Assembly (NCBI GenBank): GCA_033964015.1
Contig: JAWWUD010000061.1
Location: 675,001 to 739,000, forward strand
Direction of reading: 5' to 3'
Length of the DNA stretch: 64,000 nucleotides
From: Scolanthus callimorphus
Lineage: Eukaryota > Cnidaria > Anthozoa > Actiniaria > Edwardsiidae
In this document: positions 29,331-41,077 of the stretch, piece after piece
Layout of the letters: every line of letters begins with the position of its first letter
Numbering within the stretch: position 1 is the first letter of the stretch
Translations under genes and position numbers: made by a program
The notes under the pieces: model-generated
What the model saw: the letters and a program-made list of their open reading frames with translations, nothing else
The model's database searches: none
Told to the model about the DNA's origin: nothing

Positions 29331-30153
29331 ATGCATGAATTGCATGAATGCATGAATTGCATGTCACTGAAGTACAGCCGAGGGCAAACGAACCCCGAGG
29401 AAGACAGCTCTTGACCCTCTCGGGATTTGATCATCAAATATCGCATTCAAGTAAAACCGGATTTAGATGACTTTCAGTAAAAGAAACACTTCGCTGTTAG
29501 CGTTTCTAAGGACCAAATGATAAACTAGTGTTCATAAAAAAATAATATACTAAATAGACTTTACAAATGGACACATAGTGGACCCATAGAGTTGGTTGGT
29601 TTAGTTTTCAGCAGGAAAGCAAATAATGGAAATACCACAGAGAGGTGTGAGGAGTGGCAATTCTCACATCAAAACGAGCTAGCAAGTAAAAAGGCAAGGC
29701 CTTTGATAATATTTTTCTATTTTAGCCATCCATGTATAGAAGCGACGGAAGGTATAAATATGCTTGTATGAAAATATATCAGTAGGTGCATATCCGTTAA
29801 AATCCTTCATATTCAGGGGCATGAGTCGAGTAGCATGCTGAAGGAGATGTCATGTCAAATGAATTAGGTGCGGTGTTTAATAGAGACGAAATTTATTGGT
29901 CTTTACTTTCATCTTCGCAATTATTCGGGGCACGATTACAGCTATTTCCATAAGTTTGTCGGAGCAAACTGCGACAGAATAAGAACAAGTATCGACAATA
30001 ATAGAAATTCGTAAATAACAAATCTGTGAATAGTCATTATCGCGCGCTCTGATTGGTTCCTGAAATAGTAGATATCAAACGCTATTTACTGTTTCGAGAA
30101 AAACTCTCAAAATGGCGGCTTGTTTCACGACAGTATCGGAGGCGATACTTTAA
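29331..30153. other. 3' flank of deiodinase copy 1 and end of a GC-box repeat
   Basis: It starts with the ATGCATGAATTGC repeats just after the stop. A 24-bp stretch near 29470 (GATGACTTTCAGTAAAAGAA) recurs inverted near 33975 beyond copy 2. At 30020-30120 lies a repeat (GAATAGTCATTATCGCGCGC...CAAAATGGCGGC) found inverted at 45050-45150. Confidence 0.6.
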
Positions 30154-31982
30154 GGTGACTCCCACAAAATGAAACGCGTATTTAACTCGCTCGCGTCGCG
30201 TCAAAAATGGTCGGATATTTTTGAGCTCTGGATATGTTAAACCTCGACTACTGGTGCTTTTAACTATTTGTTTGGATATATATTTTTAAGAGCCGCATTT
30301 GCTTATGCGAGCCGATATTCTAAAAGTGGTATTTTTAGAAAAGTCCCTCCTGTGCGAAAAATCTTCAGGCGTTTATTCTGACATTTCGGATTTGGGGTCA
30401 TTCGACCTTTTTTTAACTCACTCGCGTCGCGTCAAAAATGGTCGGATATTTTTGAGCTCTGGATAGGTTAAACCTCGACTATTGGTGCTTTTAACTATTT
30501 GTTTGAATTTATTTTTTATATCCGCATTTGGTTATGCGAGCCGATATTCTAACAGTGGTATTTTTACAAAAGTCCCTCCTGTGCGTTTTTTTCTGTATTC
30601 GGATTTGGGGTCTTTCGACCTTCGTTTTTTTTGTCATTCAAGTTTGAAGAAAATTGTACGAGCGAAAATTGCAGTACAAGCTAGAGCCAAAAAATGCCCA
30701 TGAAAGTGAAGTAATACCAATGTGCTCTTATTGGACTGCCAATATAAGTCCGATTCATGCGATTTACGAACTCAGCAATCCACTATACCTCCTGCTATGT
30801 TTCAGTTCGAAATTTCGTGGCCGTAGCTTTATAGATAGATTCACGATTATTACTATTTATTCAGGAGCAGCTGGAAAGCTAGAAACCTAGAAAAATCAAA
30901 ACACAACAAATTCCTTCATTTCTTTGAGTTACGCGCAAAAAAATAAAGCGCAATTGCTTGACCTTGTCCAGAAAGGGCTAAACTCAATGGGTAGGATATT
31001 TAGTTTGTCTTAACGGTTCTTGTTTTGAAATGAGGCGACAAACATTAGAACGCTTTCCGTAGTTTGCTCAAATCTACACTTACACTGTAATGAGCTCTGT
31101 CGGATTTTGCTCGGTTGCCTTTTCAATAGGAATCGTTTGGTTGTAAAACAATAAATTTGCACGTGAAAATCGTACCAGCCCATTGAAAACTTTGCTTTAA
31201 TGGTATGTAAATTACTACATATTCACTCGTGTGGAAAAACGACAGGAACCCGAGAGAAATCCGGCAGAACTCATTATTGCGATTCTTTTTTTAGCAAGTT
31301 GATCACCGCTTCTGGAATCTGGTCTCTCATTTTAAAACTAGCGCCGATCGAGATAAACTAGATAGCCTACCTTATGGGCTAAACTAAATGGAGCAAGCAC
31401 TTTATATTTCGCGTGTACATTCAAGAAATAAAGCAATTTGTTTTGTTTTTAATTTTGTAACTTTTCGACCGTTTATCTGCTCCCGAATAAATAGTAATCG
31501 CGAAACTGTCTTTAAAGATACGGCTATGAAATTTTGAACTTTAAATTTAGAAGGAATAGTGGATTGCTGAGTTCGTAAATCGTATAAATCGGATTTATAT
31601 TGGTAGTCTAATAAGAGCACAGATATTACTTCACTTTCATGGTCATTTTTTGGCTCTACCTTGTACTGCAATTTTCGCTTGTACAATTTTCTTCAGACTT
31701 GAATGACAAAAAAAACGAAGGTCGAATGACCCCAAATCCGAATTCAGAAAAAAACGCCTGAAGATTTTTCGCACAGGAGGGACTTTTGTAAAAATACCAC
31801 TGTTAGAATATCGGCTCGCATAACCAAATGGGGATATAAAAAATAAATTCAAACAAATAGTTAAAAGCACCAATAGTCGAGGTTTAACCTATCCAGAGCT
31901 CAAAAATATCCGACCATTTTTGACGCGACGCGAGTGAGTTAAAAAATGTCTGAAATACGTGTTTCATTTTTCGGGAGTCACC
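30154..31982. mobile_element. 1.83-kb fold-back element with TTAA target duplication
   Basis: The ends are GGTGACTCCC and GGGAGTCACC, flanked by TTAA (30150-30153 and 31983-31986). The inverted arms run about 500-700 bp; for example AACTCACTCGCGTCGCGTC near 30416 pairs with GACGCGACGCGAGTGAGTT near 31922. The left arm carries an extra tandem copy of about 230 bp (30178 and 30412 start the same sequence). No transposase is encoded, so it is non-autonomous (piggyBac/Kolobok-like by target site). Confidence 0.8.
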
Positions 31983-31986
31983 TTAA

Positions 31987-32660
31987 AACTTTTCCCCCTC
32001 AGGGTCGATGCCTAGCGGTGGATATATACCTCGACGCCTCGCGTGGTATATATCCACTACTATTCACCTACCCTTTGGGGATAGTTGTTAAATAGCCCTA
32101 AAGACAAGTGCCGTGCAATAGATTCCGTGATGATTTCAAGAGACCCTTGTGGAACTGTTGAGGGGGACTCCTAAGGAACAAGTGAAATGTCGTCGGTCCC
32201 TTTGAATACGTCTGCGGTGATCACTGAAGATCATCACAAAACTCGCGCCCGTACTATCTAACAACTGTCCCCCGAAGGAGAGGTGAATAGCGGTGGGGGT
32301 ATATATCCACCGCTAGGCACTGACCCTGAGGGGGATAGTACCAAATCAGTAGAACATAATACGGTGGATTAAAAGAGACGAACATCAGACGATCTTCCGC
32401 GCAATCTAGCAGGATAATGGTTAACTACGTGTACTTGTATTAGTATATACCAGCTCGACAACCTTCTTAGAACGAGGAATTTGATTGTTTAGAATCTCAG
32501 AATCTGAGAAGTCTAGCAGGATAATGGTTAACTATACGTGTACTTGTACTTAGTATGTACCAGCTCGACAACGTTCTTAGACGAGCAATTTGATTGCTTT
32601 AGAATATCAGCCGAATCTGAGAAATTTTTACCTCCGATAAGGTAGATAGTGTTGACCCCC
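31987..32660. repeat. Palindromic repeats with GGTGGATATATACC cores
   Basis: CCCCCTCAGGGTCGATGCCT, TAGCGGTGGATATATACC and their complements occur at 31990-32090 and 32270-32340, and again at 44870-44980. At 32390-32640 a segment of about 115 bp is tandemly duplicated (CTAGCAGGATAATGGTTAAC at 32406 and 32513). No gene. Confidence 0.65.
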
Positions 32661-33112
32661 CCCCCCCCCCCCGGGGGGGGAGGACTCCCATATTTTTTGG
32701 TCGGGGATGATCTTCGTATCTTTTAGGGGTTAAAATCAATGGGGTTTGGTCTCTTTTAGGGGTGATCTTAATCTTCAATAAAATTAGGGAGATTGGAATC
32801 TTTTAGGGCCGAAATATGTGTCCAAATTGTTTTTTCTCATGATGGTGCTTCTAGAAACCGTGTAAGAAAGAAAGATTACTCGATGAGAAGACGATAAATT
32901 AGAAACAAACACGGTAATTTCTTGATGAAATATCTTTTACCAGTTACCTGTCTCCTTCGCGCCTACTTTGCACATAAGGCCTAATCTTTTAGGGTATCTT
33001 TTATTTGAGCCACGCCATGGCCCGCCATGTTTGGTATCTTTTAGGGGTGAAACTGATTTCCGACGATCATCCCCGACTAAAAAATATGGGACTCCCCCCC
33101 CCCCCCCCCGTG
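32660..33112. mobile_element. MITE with poly-C/G ends
   Basis: Inverted ends: GGACTCCCATATTTTTTGGT then CGGGGATGATC on the left, GATCATCCCCGACTAAAAAA then TATGGGACTCC on the right, bounded by C/G homopolymers (32657-32680 and 33094-33110). Inside are several GTATCTTTTAGGGGT words. A piece at 32830-32905 (GATGGTGCTTCTAGAAACCG) is related in reverse to 9540-9610. Confidence 0.65.
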
Positions 33113-34896
33113 TTGACAATCAATTTCATGTAGGGGCAGATGTTTACAGCGATTTTTAATTAAAAAAAACGCGGCAGAAAAGGCAGTCAAAAAACTAAAG
33201 AAGTAAAAATGAGATTATTTTGTCTCCAAATGGGTCTCTTGATAATACGTATCACAAATCGTCTGTGTTTCGTGAAAAACACGCTTGCACTGTAACCCGA
33301 CTGAAAAGTTTTGGCTGGCACGGCAATTAATATTTTATTTAGGCATATATTTCCAACTTTATATTTGATTACTTTTACAAAAGTCTAAACTATAAACTAC
33401 AAAATACCTGAAAAAAAAAAAAAAAACAGTCCAAAGGCGAGCTAATTCAAAGTACCTGAGGATGGTTTATGTCAGTCTTGCAACGACTGATCAGCAGCGT
33501 TTTGTACTTTTTTTGCGAGCGAGCTGTCCGCCAGTAGGGTTTAGGGCATATGTCGAATTAGGGTCGCGTCGATTACATTTTTGGTTCAAAAGATACTTTC
33601 AAATAAGAAATTATCTATTGTTTTAAATGTATTTGACGCGACTCTTATTCGACGTATGCCCCAGGCCTAAGTCTACTTCTCCTTCTTCTTGTCTCATAAC
33701 CGCAAAAACTTTTTTGCACCAGTTTTCGTATAGCTGTTTTATCCTACGAATCATTCTTTCCTTCAAATATCCAGTGTTTACGGTGTTGTTCACTCCATAG
33801 CCTGCGTAGCGGCTCTAAAGGAAAGGGAGGGAGTCGGCGCAAGCGAAAACCGAAAGAAGCGCGGCCGCGAGGGTGGATAGCGGCTTTATGAATATCTACC
33901 TCGAGCCCACCTCAATTGAAACAGAAAAAATGTTAAATATCTAAATATATTATATTTCCTTCGTGTTTCTTTTACTGAAAGTCATCAAGATCCTAAATCT
34001 TAAGTAGCTGTCGATAAAATCCCTCTCAAAAGCCAAGTTTAAAACCAAACCAATAACGACCGAATGCCCACTTGCAAAGGAGAGATGATATAAAACTGGA
34101 GCAGTAATTCTGCTGCACTATACATTTTATTTTTAAATAAAATAGAATTCTATGAATATCCCAAAGTTTATACATGTGCTATCTCTTGTATGAAGTGCTA
34201 GTCGACAGCCATTCACCCAAGTCTCTCATGCTGTACCCCACAGGTCCAGCCCCTCCCTGGTAGACCACGTGACCGTGCTGTATAACGTATAGTCTGATTG
34301 GCATGGCGCCATACGCGATGTTAGCGGCATCCAACATGGAGTCCACAAGCACGGGGCAGGGAGCATTATGGGCAGACAGGACATTAGCTGCTAAACAGCG
34401 CTCCTTTTGTGTACGGTGACTTGAGATGTTTTTGTTGTTCTGAAAAATACACAGGACGGAGATTCAAACAAAGGCTATTTTGGTCACGAATACGGTCAAA
34501 ATATTTGTATACTCGAGTCATGACTCGTAGCCGAAGTGGTTCATCCCGGACTCCACTCTCCCCCTCCCAAAACCCTACATGTGGTGGAACCGTGTAAAAC
34601 ACACGGCGTGCCTTCGACATTCAGAACTACAAAATTTAATCATTAGAACTGATTTATTGAGATGAGGTCGAAAGTAAATCAGTTTTCTACACCTATGCCT
34701 ATTGGTTGATGTCTTGGGTCTTCAGCTAATGAGAATGCCAATAAGCCAAACACCCAGTATCTGTTGTTTTCTTGGTTCGCGAATAAACTTCGTGCCCTGA
34801 TTGGTCAGTTGTAGAATTTGTTTCGCTCCTGATTGGCTAGTAAGTGTATTTACTTTGCGTTTAATTCTCGACACTCGTCTGAAATCCGCTCGAATA

Positions 34897-35108
34897 GACC
34901 AAATCGGCTAACAGTGTTTACATCTTGCTGCCACCTAATTCAGATGATGTGATGATTCCTTTGGGTGGTGTTACAATTGTACAATTTTCTAACTCGGCTG
35001 AGTGCACGAGTGTATGTGCAGAACTAACAAAAGTATCCACCCAAAGGAATCATCACATGATCTGAATTAGGTGGCAGCAAGATGTAAACACCGTTAGCCG
35101 ATTTGGTC
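34897..35108. mobile_element. 212-bp palindromic MITE in intron 2 of deiodinase copy 2
   Basis: The arms are near-perfect inverted copies: GACCAAATCGGCTAACAGTG at 34897 pairs with CCGTTAGCCGATTTGGTC ending at 35108, and CACCTAATTCAGAT pairs with ATCTGAATTAGGTG. It lies within 40 bp of the exon 2 donor. No coding capacity. Confidence 0.75.
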
Positions 35109-35429
35109 AATGAAAGAAAAACAACGAACCCTTCCTTAGCCTCACCTCGAATGCCCAACCGTCCCAAGGGTGTGCCTCCTCTATGTACACTATTAAAAAT
35201 CAGCAAAGACTTTAAACTCCTCCACAATTCTCCCAAATTCTTCTAATTTCTTCATAAAGACTGGACATGTCAGACTTCCAAAATTCACAACCAGAGGTCT
35301 GTTTGGTGGTGCAAAGTCCAACAATCGGTGGCAGGTTCTTCCGTCTAGGCTGAGCACGGGTGCGTTACAGGCTGGACCTTTTGTTAGAAAAAAACAAACA
35401 ACTGTCAAGTTTTCAATCATCTATGTTCG

Positions 35430-36300
35430 TTTTATTCAATTATTAGTATAATTACTCAAGTGATTATAAGATATTCTGCGCGCTGATTGGTCGAGAGGTT
35501 CGTTTTCTCTCGCTATAATCACTTACCGGTGATTCTAGCATTGAAAGGATTGGGAGGGCGCGCGCGTTTTGTTATGATGATAAAAAAGTCCAACTAAAAA
35601 CCTTACGTCGAGGTGAATATTCGCCGATAATCACGGAGGGCCTGAGGCGACTAATTGTTAAATAAGAATTTTCGCCAAGAGCACTATCACTAATGAGGTG
35701 AGGGGGCGTACGCGCATACATTTGGAAGGGTAAAATAACCATATTTTACATGGATAACTCGTAACAGTACTCCAAGCAGACTGACAAACCTGAGGTCCAC
35801 GGTGCACAGCTTTTGCCCCCTTTCTCTTATCAGAGCTCCAGGTGAAAGGAATTCAAAGCTATAAGTAAGCTACTCAGAAGAGAGAGAAAAGTCGATCCGG
35901 TTGGTCGGTCCGGGGTTGGAACTGAGGACGCACAGCGTGTCATGCACTAACACACTGCGCTACCGAGCCGTATCATATGAATAAAATCCATAGCTCTAGT
36001 TTCCTTGTTAATTTCTGCTATTTAACATTATCGGCGAATAGACACCGAGACGAAGTCGAGGTGACTATTCGCCGATAATCACGGAGCCTGAGGCGACTTA
36101 CTGTTTTAGTATAATTGCTGAAGTGATCATAAGGTCTTTAGACAGAAAAACTTGTTTATGTTGGACTTTTTCACGATCATAACAAAACTCGCGCGTGTAC
36201 TCCCAATCCTTCAATGGTGCTTATAGCGAGAGAAAACGAACCGTTCGACCAATCAGCGCGCGGGAACTCTTATAATCACTTGAGTAATTATTAATATTAA
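35430..36300. mobile_element. Large palindromic MITE in intron 1 of deiodinase copy 2
   Basis: The outer ends pair (ATTAGTATAATTACTCAAGT at 35441 with ACTTGAGTAATTATTAATAT at 36277). The arms share GATTGGTCGAGAGGTTCGTT/AACGAACCGTTCGACCAATC and an inner ATTCGCCGATAATCACGGAG repeated at 35618 and 36068. The middle holds unrelated sequence of about 300 bp. No transposase. Confidence 0.65.
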
Positions 36301-36440
36301 ATGGCCATTATATTCCCTAGGCTGCTTCGCGTATATATAATAGCTACAATCCACCCCCACCCCTTCTCTTGACTTGTTTTTAAATTGTCCGCATCATTCT
36401 ACCTGTGAGGAATCTGTCGTGTATCAATGAAGTATTCCCT

Positions 36441-36626
36441 TTTAGTCAAATCACACTAGTGGTCTATTGTCAATGCTGCGTTCTGATTGGTTGAGCTACT
36501 AGTAGGCTATAAGTTATAGCCTACTAGTAGCGAAAAGTGTCGGATTTGAAAGCCAGAAAATGGCAAATGACCAGACCAGAAAACGTTTTTGGCTATACAA
36601 ATTGACCTACTAGTGTGATTTCACTA
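36441..36626. mobile_element. Palindromic MITE, TAGTCAAATCACACTA family
   Basis: Inverted ends: TTTAGTCAAATCACACTAGT and ACTAGTGTGATTTCACTAAA, with an inner perfect hairpin (CTACTAGTAGGCTATAAG/TTATAGCCTACTAGTAG). The same end sequence appears at 63,938 at the right edge of the window. Confidence 0.7.
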
Positions 36627-36701
36627 AAACAATTATTCCTCTCTCCCTCATGGCCTCTGAGTTAATAGCCCATTCGGCCTTCGGCCTCATGGGCTATTGA
36701 C

Positions 36702-38393
36702 CCCGGCGTAATCAATCGAACAAATCCGAACAAAAAATCAATCGAACTCAATCGAACACCAATCGTTCCATTTGTTCGGCGATCGAACACAATCGAACTC
36801 GAGCTTTGCTGTGAGTTCGATTTTCGAAAAAAATCGAACACCATCAATCGAACAGATTGGATTGTTCGATTTTGTTCGGTTTTAAGTTATGAATAATGTG
36901 TGACAGGGAAAATAAGTCTAGTTAACAGCAATTAGGGGAAAGAGGGGACTTGGGATGGGGATGGGTCCGTGTAACGTTTCATAAAATGGAAATTCAATTT
37001 CATATCGGCCATTTGAATTTTGAAATTTGACCCTTGAAAATTCAAAACATTTAGTTTCAATTCGATTTTGACAAATCGAAATTTGAAATTCAAACTTTGA
37101 AATTTCAAATTTGATTTTCAACTTATTTTTTCGAAATCAAAAATTGAAATTCGAATTCTGACTGTAAATTTCAATTTTGAAATTTGCTCATAATTTTCTG
37201 AATTTGTATTTTTTCTTTTTGAAAACTCAGATTTCAATTGTTAAAACACAAAGCAAAAATTACAAGTTGCCGTAGCAATTTTTAGACCTCTTACTCTCGG
37301 GGGTACGCGTACGTGGTCAGCGAACTTTGTGGGGGCAGGAGAGGGCCAAATGGTGTTGGACGCCTGACGCAAGATCATGCAATTCATTTCCCTGCGAGCA
37401 GAGGCTACTTTTTATCTACCTGCATTTTCATTGCAAGAAGCACTGAAAAAGAGCCAAAGTTTTCTTGGCCTCGACTGTCCTTTCTGTACGGAGGCATTTT
37501 AGACAGTTCTTTCTTTCCTGCGCGCCTTCCGTTCGCCATCAACACCGACGGCTACCAAGTGCATTGCATGACCTTTTGTCGCGTCCAGCATTTTCACCCT
37601 CCTACCCTCACAGAGTTCCCTCACAACTAACTCCTACCCCTGGAGAGTCAGAAGTGTAAAATCTGTTACGGCAACTTTTAAATTTTACTTTGTATTTCAA
37701 CAATTCAAATCTGAGCTTTAAATATTCTAATTTTCGTTTAATTAATTCAAAATATATTTCATTTCGAAAAACTAAGTTGAAAATCGAATTTATGAAATTT
37801 CAAAGTTTGAATTTCAAATTTCGATTTGTCAAAATCGAATTGAAACTAAATGTTTTGGATTTTCAAGGGTCAAATTTCAAAATTCAAATTGCCGATATGA
37901 AAGTGAATTTCCATTTTATGAAACGTTACACGGACCGGGATGCTTGCCGTCCATGTTATTTTTAGGGGTTAAAATCGACTCTTTACTTTTTGGAGGTAAA
38001 AAAAGGAAAGGCGTTTGTTTACCACATTATTTCCGTCTTAAAACATCAGGCAGCATATTTTGGCGTGAAACATTTGTCGACATTTGGTTTATTGCCTTAA
38101 CATTGTAGCTTAAAACCTCTAGTAGTTCAGGTGTGTTACAAATCTACACTATATTCGGACTTGTTGGTAATTTTTAGGAGTCAAAATCAGCTAAAACCAC
38201 TCCCAATTTGGTACCTTTAGGGAGACAAATCTAAGGATGTTTAACGTTCGATTTCCGAACGTTCGATTTTGTTCGATTGTGAAGATTTTGCTGTGAGTTC
38301 GATTGTGTTCGATTGCCGAACAAGTCGAAAATCAATCGAACGATTGGAAGTCGATTGAGTTCGATTACCGAACGTTCGATTGATTACGCCGGG
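36702..38393. mobile_element. 1.69-kb fold-back element with 6-bp target duplication
   Basis: Ends CCCGGCGTAATCAATCGAAC and its complement, flanked by ATTGAC on both sides (36696-36701 and 38394-38399). The outer arms are dense in TTCGATT/AATCGAA words. A second inner inverted pair (TCCGTGTAACGTTTCATAAA at 36966 with TTTATGAAACGTTACACGGA at 37915) runs about 180 bp through AAATTTGAA-type sequence. It is inserted into another palindromic repeat (AACAATTATTCCTC at 36629 and GAGGAATAATTGTT at 38419). No transposase. Confidence 0.78.
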
Positions 38394-38776
38394 ATTGACT
38401 CAGAGCCCATTCAGGCTCGAGGAATAATTGTTAAATAGTGAAGTGTCCTATGTGAGTCTCTAATATTAGACGATGCCGAATGCGAAGCCAAGTAGGCATT
38501 GTAGTCCTAGGTGACGGATTTACCTGCAAATTTTACTCTCTTGTTCCAGTTTGTCTGAATACTGTGCCACACGTTATACAACATCTTTGTCCCAAACAAG
38601 CTCCGCCAGAACACGTGATTCGGAAGCTCCGTTCCACAAAGGGCTGTAAACGAGCGCGTGATCAGCGGTCTGAGGATCTCTACTTCCTTGAGCAAACGAC
38701 CGAGGGAAAACATGCACTTGAGCACAATAAATAACAAGGTTTGGAGGTAGTTGTTGGGATGGTCTGTTGAATGCAT

Positions 38777-39903
38777 TTTTGCAAGTAGTGTTACAATCTT
38801 TAACTTAGCCTTGAACTAGAGATGTGACCAACTTAAGATACAACGGCTGAGAAATCACAAGCCAATGTGCGAAGAAGTGCAGCAAATGATCTTTACGAAA
38901 GTTGCAAGCCAAAAACTATAAAGTGAAGCGATTTCGCAGTTCTGATTTTTCGGTCTACTTTCCTGTGATGCTAGTTGGTATCTGGAATTCCCACCCATGA
39001 GCTTGCTTATAAAGTATCCAGGAACTGCAGTGGGTGTTGGGTGTTGCCAAGACAATATGTAAACTCCAGGAAGCCGGAACACTCAAGAACAATTCTATAT
39101 CGTAATTGGGATATTATATCAGGGGATTATAATGAACATCCGCTAATCCTTTTGATCATTCGGCTGCACGAAACAGAAGGCAACACGACGTAATGCACTA
39201 AATATATCATGATCTTGAATGCCAGACTTCTGTAATTGATGTGGCTATATTCTAAGCTCATCTGTAGATAGCTTCAATTATGTTGCTAGAATTTGTCGAA
39301 AACATGTTTTACGCATCTTTTACGATTTTACTGACAATTCGGACAGTTGTTAGCTTCACGTCACGCAAGTCATCATCGGGTTGCGACATAGCCATGACAC
39401 GGTGTGATGAGGTTGTGTGACATTCATCATAACATTACATCAGGTGGAGCTGGACATGTCTCTATTTGTCTCTATTACGGTAGGGTTGTACGGGTGGGTG
39501 CGGTGTCACGCGCGGTGCCTCTGATAAGGCACTGGCTCTAACTACGGCTACACTACATTTGTGTCCTGCATGTTTTCCTGAGTGGCTAAACTAGGAAACA
39601 TGGCACGAGTCTCGAAAACAAAAACTATTTTGTCTTTGTCAACACTTTTTTATGTCAAAATGTTTTGTGTCCCAGCTACAAAATTTGTCGCGCGCAACGT
39701 GGCTAATAAAATAGGGAAACGTTAAAGTGCATATCACCCCTCATGTAGCAAAATTTTAGCAAAAGCTATAAAGTTTTACGAAAATAATCTATTAGATATC
39801 AACAAATTACATGACCTGCAAGGTGTTAAGATTTATAAAATTGGCCAAATATATGAATTTTTGTTTTATTTTATGGCTCACATGGGTACAGAAAAGTGCC
39901 AAA
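38777..39903. other. Interval upstream of deiodinase copy 2, nothing recognised
   Basis: It contains no supported gene or clear repeat. It should include the copy 2 promoter (minus strand), but no element can be pointed to. Confidence 0.45.
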
Positions 39904-40061
39904 AGGTTTTTATTATTCGCTAGATTAATAAAGGTTTAAAGCTAGATTGTATATAGTGCTATAATGTACGTGTTCCGCTCCGTATCATGCAAGACCACAA
40001 GAATGTATCATTTATGCGCCAAAGGAAATGGGTGGTTTTGGCGGCTTTTCCGCGGTATGCG

Positions 40062-41077
40062 AAAAACCTCACTCAGGCGGAAGAGGATAATTATCGTTCA
40101 GCCACTAAGCCGGCGGTGGGGCCTATAATCGAGCAGCAAATCAAGCAAGAGATAACAAAGGGCAATTATATAATTACGAGTAGCAAACCAACTATTGTAG
40201 CGCTTTCGGGGCCATCCCGAAGCCGGGAACTAATGAATATCGCATTATTCATGATTGCAGTCGTCCACCAGGGAGAGCAGCTAACGATTATATGACAAAT
40301 GATAATTTTAGATTTCAGACTGTTGACGAGGCTATCAGGCTTATCAAGCCGCATTACTACATGGCAAAAATAGATCTTAAGAGTGCTTATCGCTCAGTTC
40401 CTATTCATCCTCTCTCCTATCAGGCCATGGGGTGTAAGTGGTGTTTTAAAGGCGAGCAGCGCGACACATACATGCATGACAGCAAACTAGCTTTCGGTGC
40501 TCGGCACGCGTCTGAAATTTTTAATAGGCTAACTCAAGCAGTGCGGCGTATGATGCAGAGGCGCGGTTTCGGTGCAGTGGTAGTTTATTTAGACGATTTC
40601 CTTATCGTTGGCGAGACTTATAAAGAATGCAGTGATGCAATTGACACCCTTTTGGAATAGCTACAGGACTTGGGGTTTACTGTTTCTTGGCAGAAAGTTT
40701 ACCCTCCATGCCAAAAGCTTATATTTCTAGGCGTTCTTATCGACAGCAGAGCGCGTACTATATCACTGCCGTTTGACAAATTGCAAGAAATTAGGGCAAT
40801 GTTGCGGAATTTTGCGGCGAAGTCTAAGGCGACGAAGCGCGAGTTGCAGCAATTGGCAGGCAAGCTAAATTGGCTTCGAGGGTTGTTTATGGCGGTAGGA
40901 CGTTTCTCAGGCGCATTATTGATTTCATGTGTCATTCAGGAGCCTCATTTCACTCGAGATTTTACGAGCACATTGCGTGCGGATATAGGATGGTGGCACG
41001 ATTTTTTGGACACTTTTAATGGCAAGGTTTACTTTCTCGAGGACCTGCCTGTAGATTCACGGACGCTTCAGACTTAG
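40062..41077 (+). pseudogene. Reverse transcriptase of the Ngaro-type element
   Basis: The segment shows RT motifs in order: a Lys-Pro-containing N-terminal block whose frame shifts by two bases near 40200, KIDLKSAYRSVPIHP (catalytic Asp), and VVYLDDFLIVG with the YLDD active site at about 40591. A stop then interrupts at 40658-40660, after which FLGVLIDSRARTISLPFDK and ELQQLAGKLNWLRGL continue as thumb and connection. This RT pattern is shared by DIRS and Ngaro elements. Confidence 0.85.

Larger units (their letters stand above)
34179..38776 (-). pseudogene. Iodothyronine deiodinase-like, copy 2, three exons with a frameshift
   Basis: On the minus strand, exon 1 is 38776-38524 (Met, hydrophobic anchor near YLQTLLFIVLKCMFSL, then HVFWRSLFGTKMLYNVWHSI). 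It joins phase 1 to exon 2 (35377-35146), which has CHRLLDFAPPNRPLVVNFGS and LTCPVFMKKLEEF. Exon 3 is 34439-34179. At about 35205-35212 exon 2 is one base short compared with copy 1, so the frame shifts just before the conserved IEEAHP.DGW; that motif is still encoded in the next frame. The active-site Cys is kept but SCTC is replaced by SLTC. A polyadenylation signal (AATAAA, minus strand) lies near 34130. The first intron (3.1 kb) does not exist in copy 1. It is either a young pseudogene or an assembly/base-call error. Confidence 0.8.
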
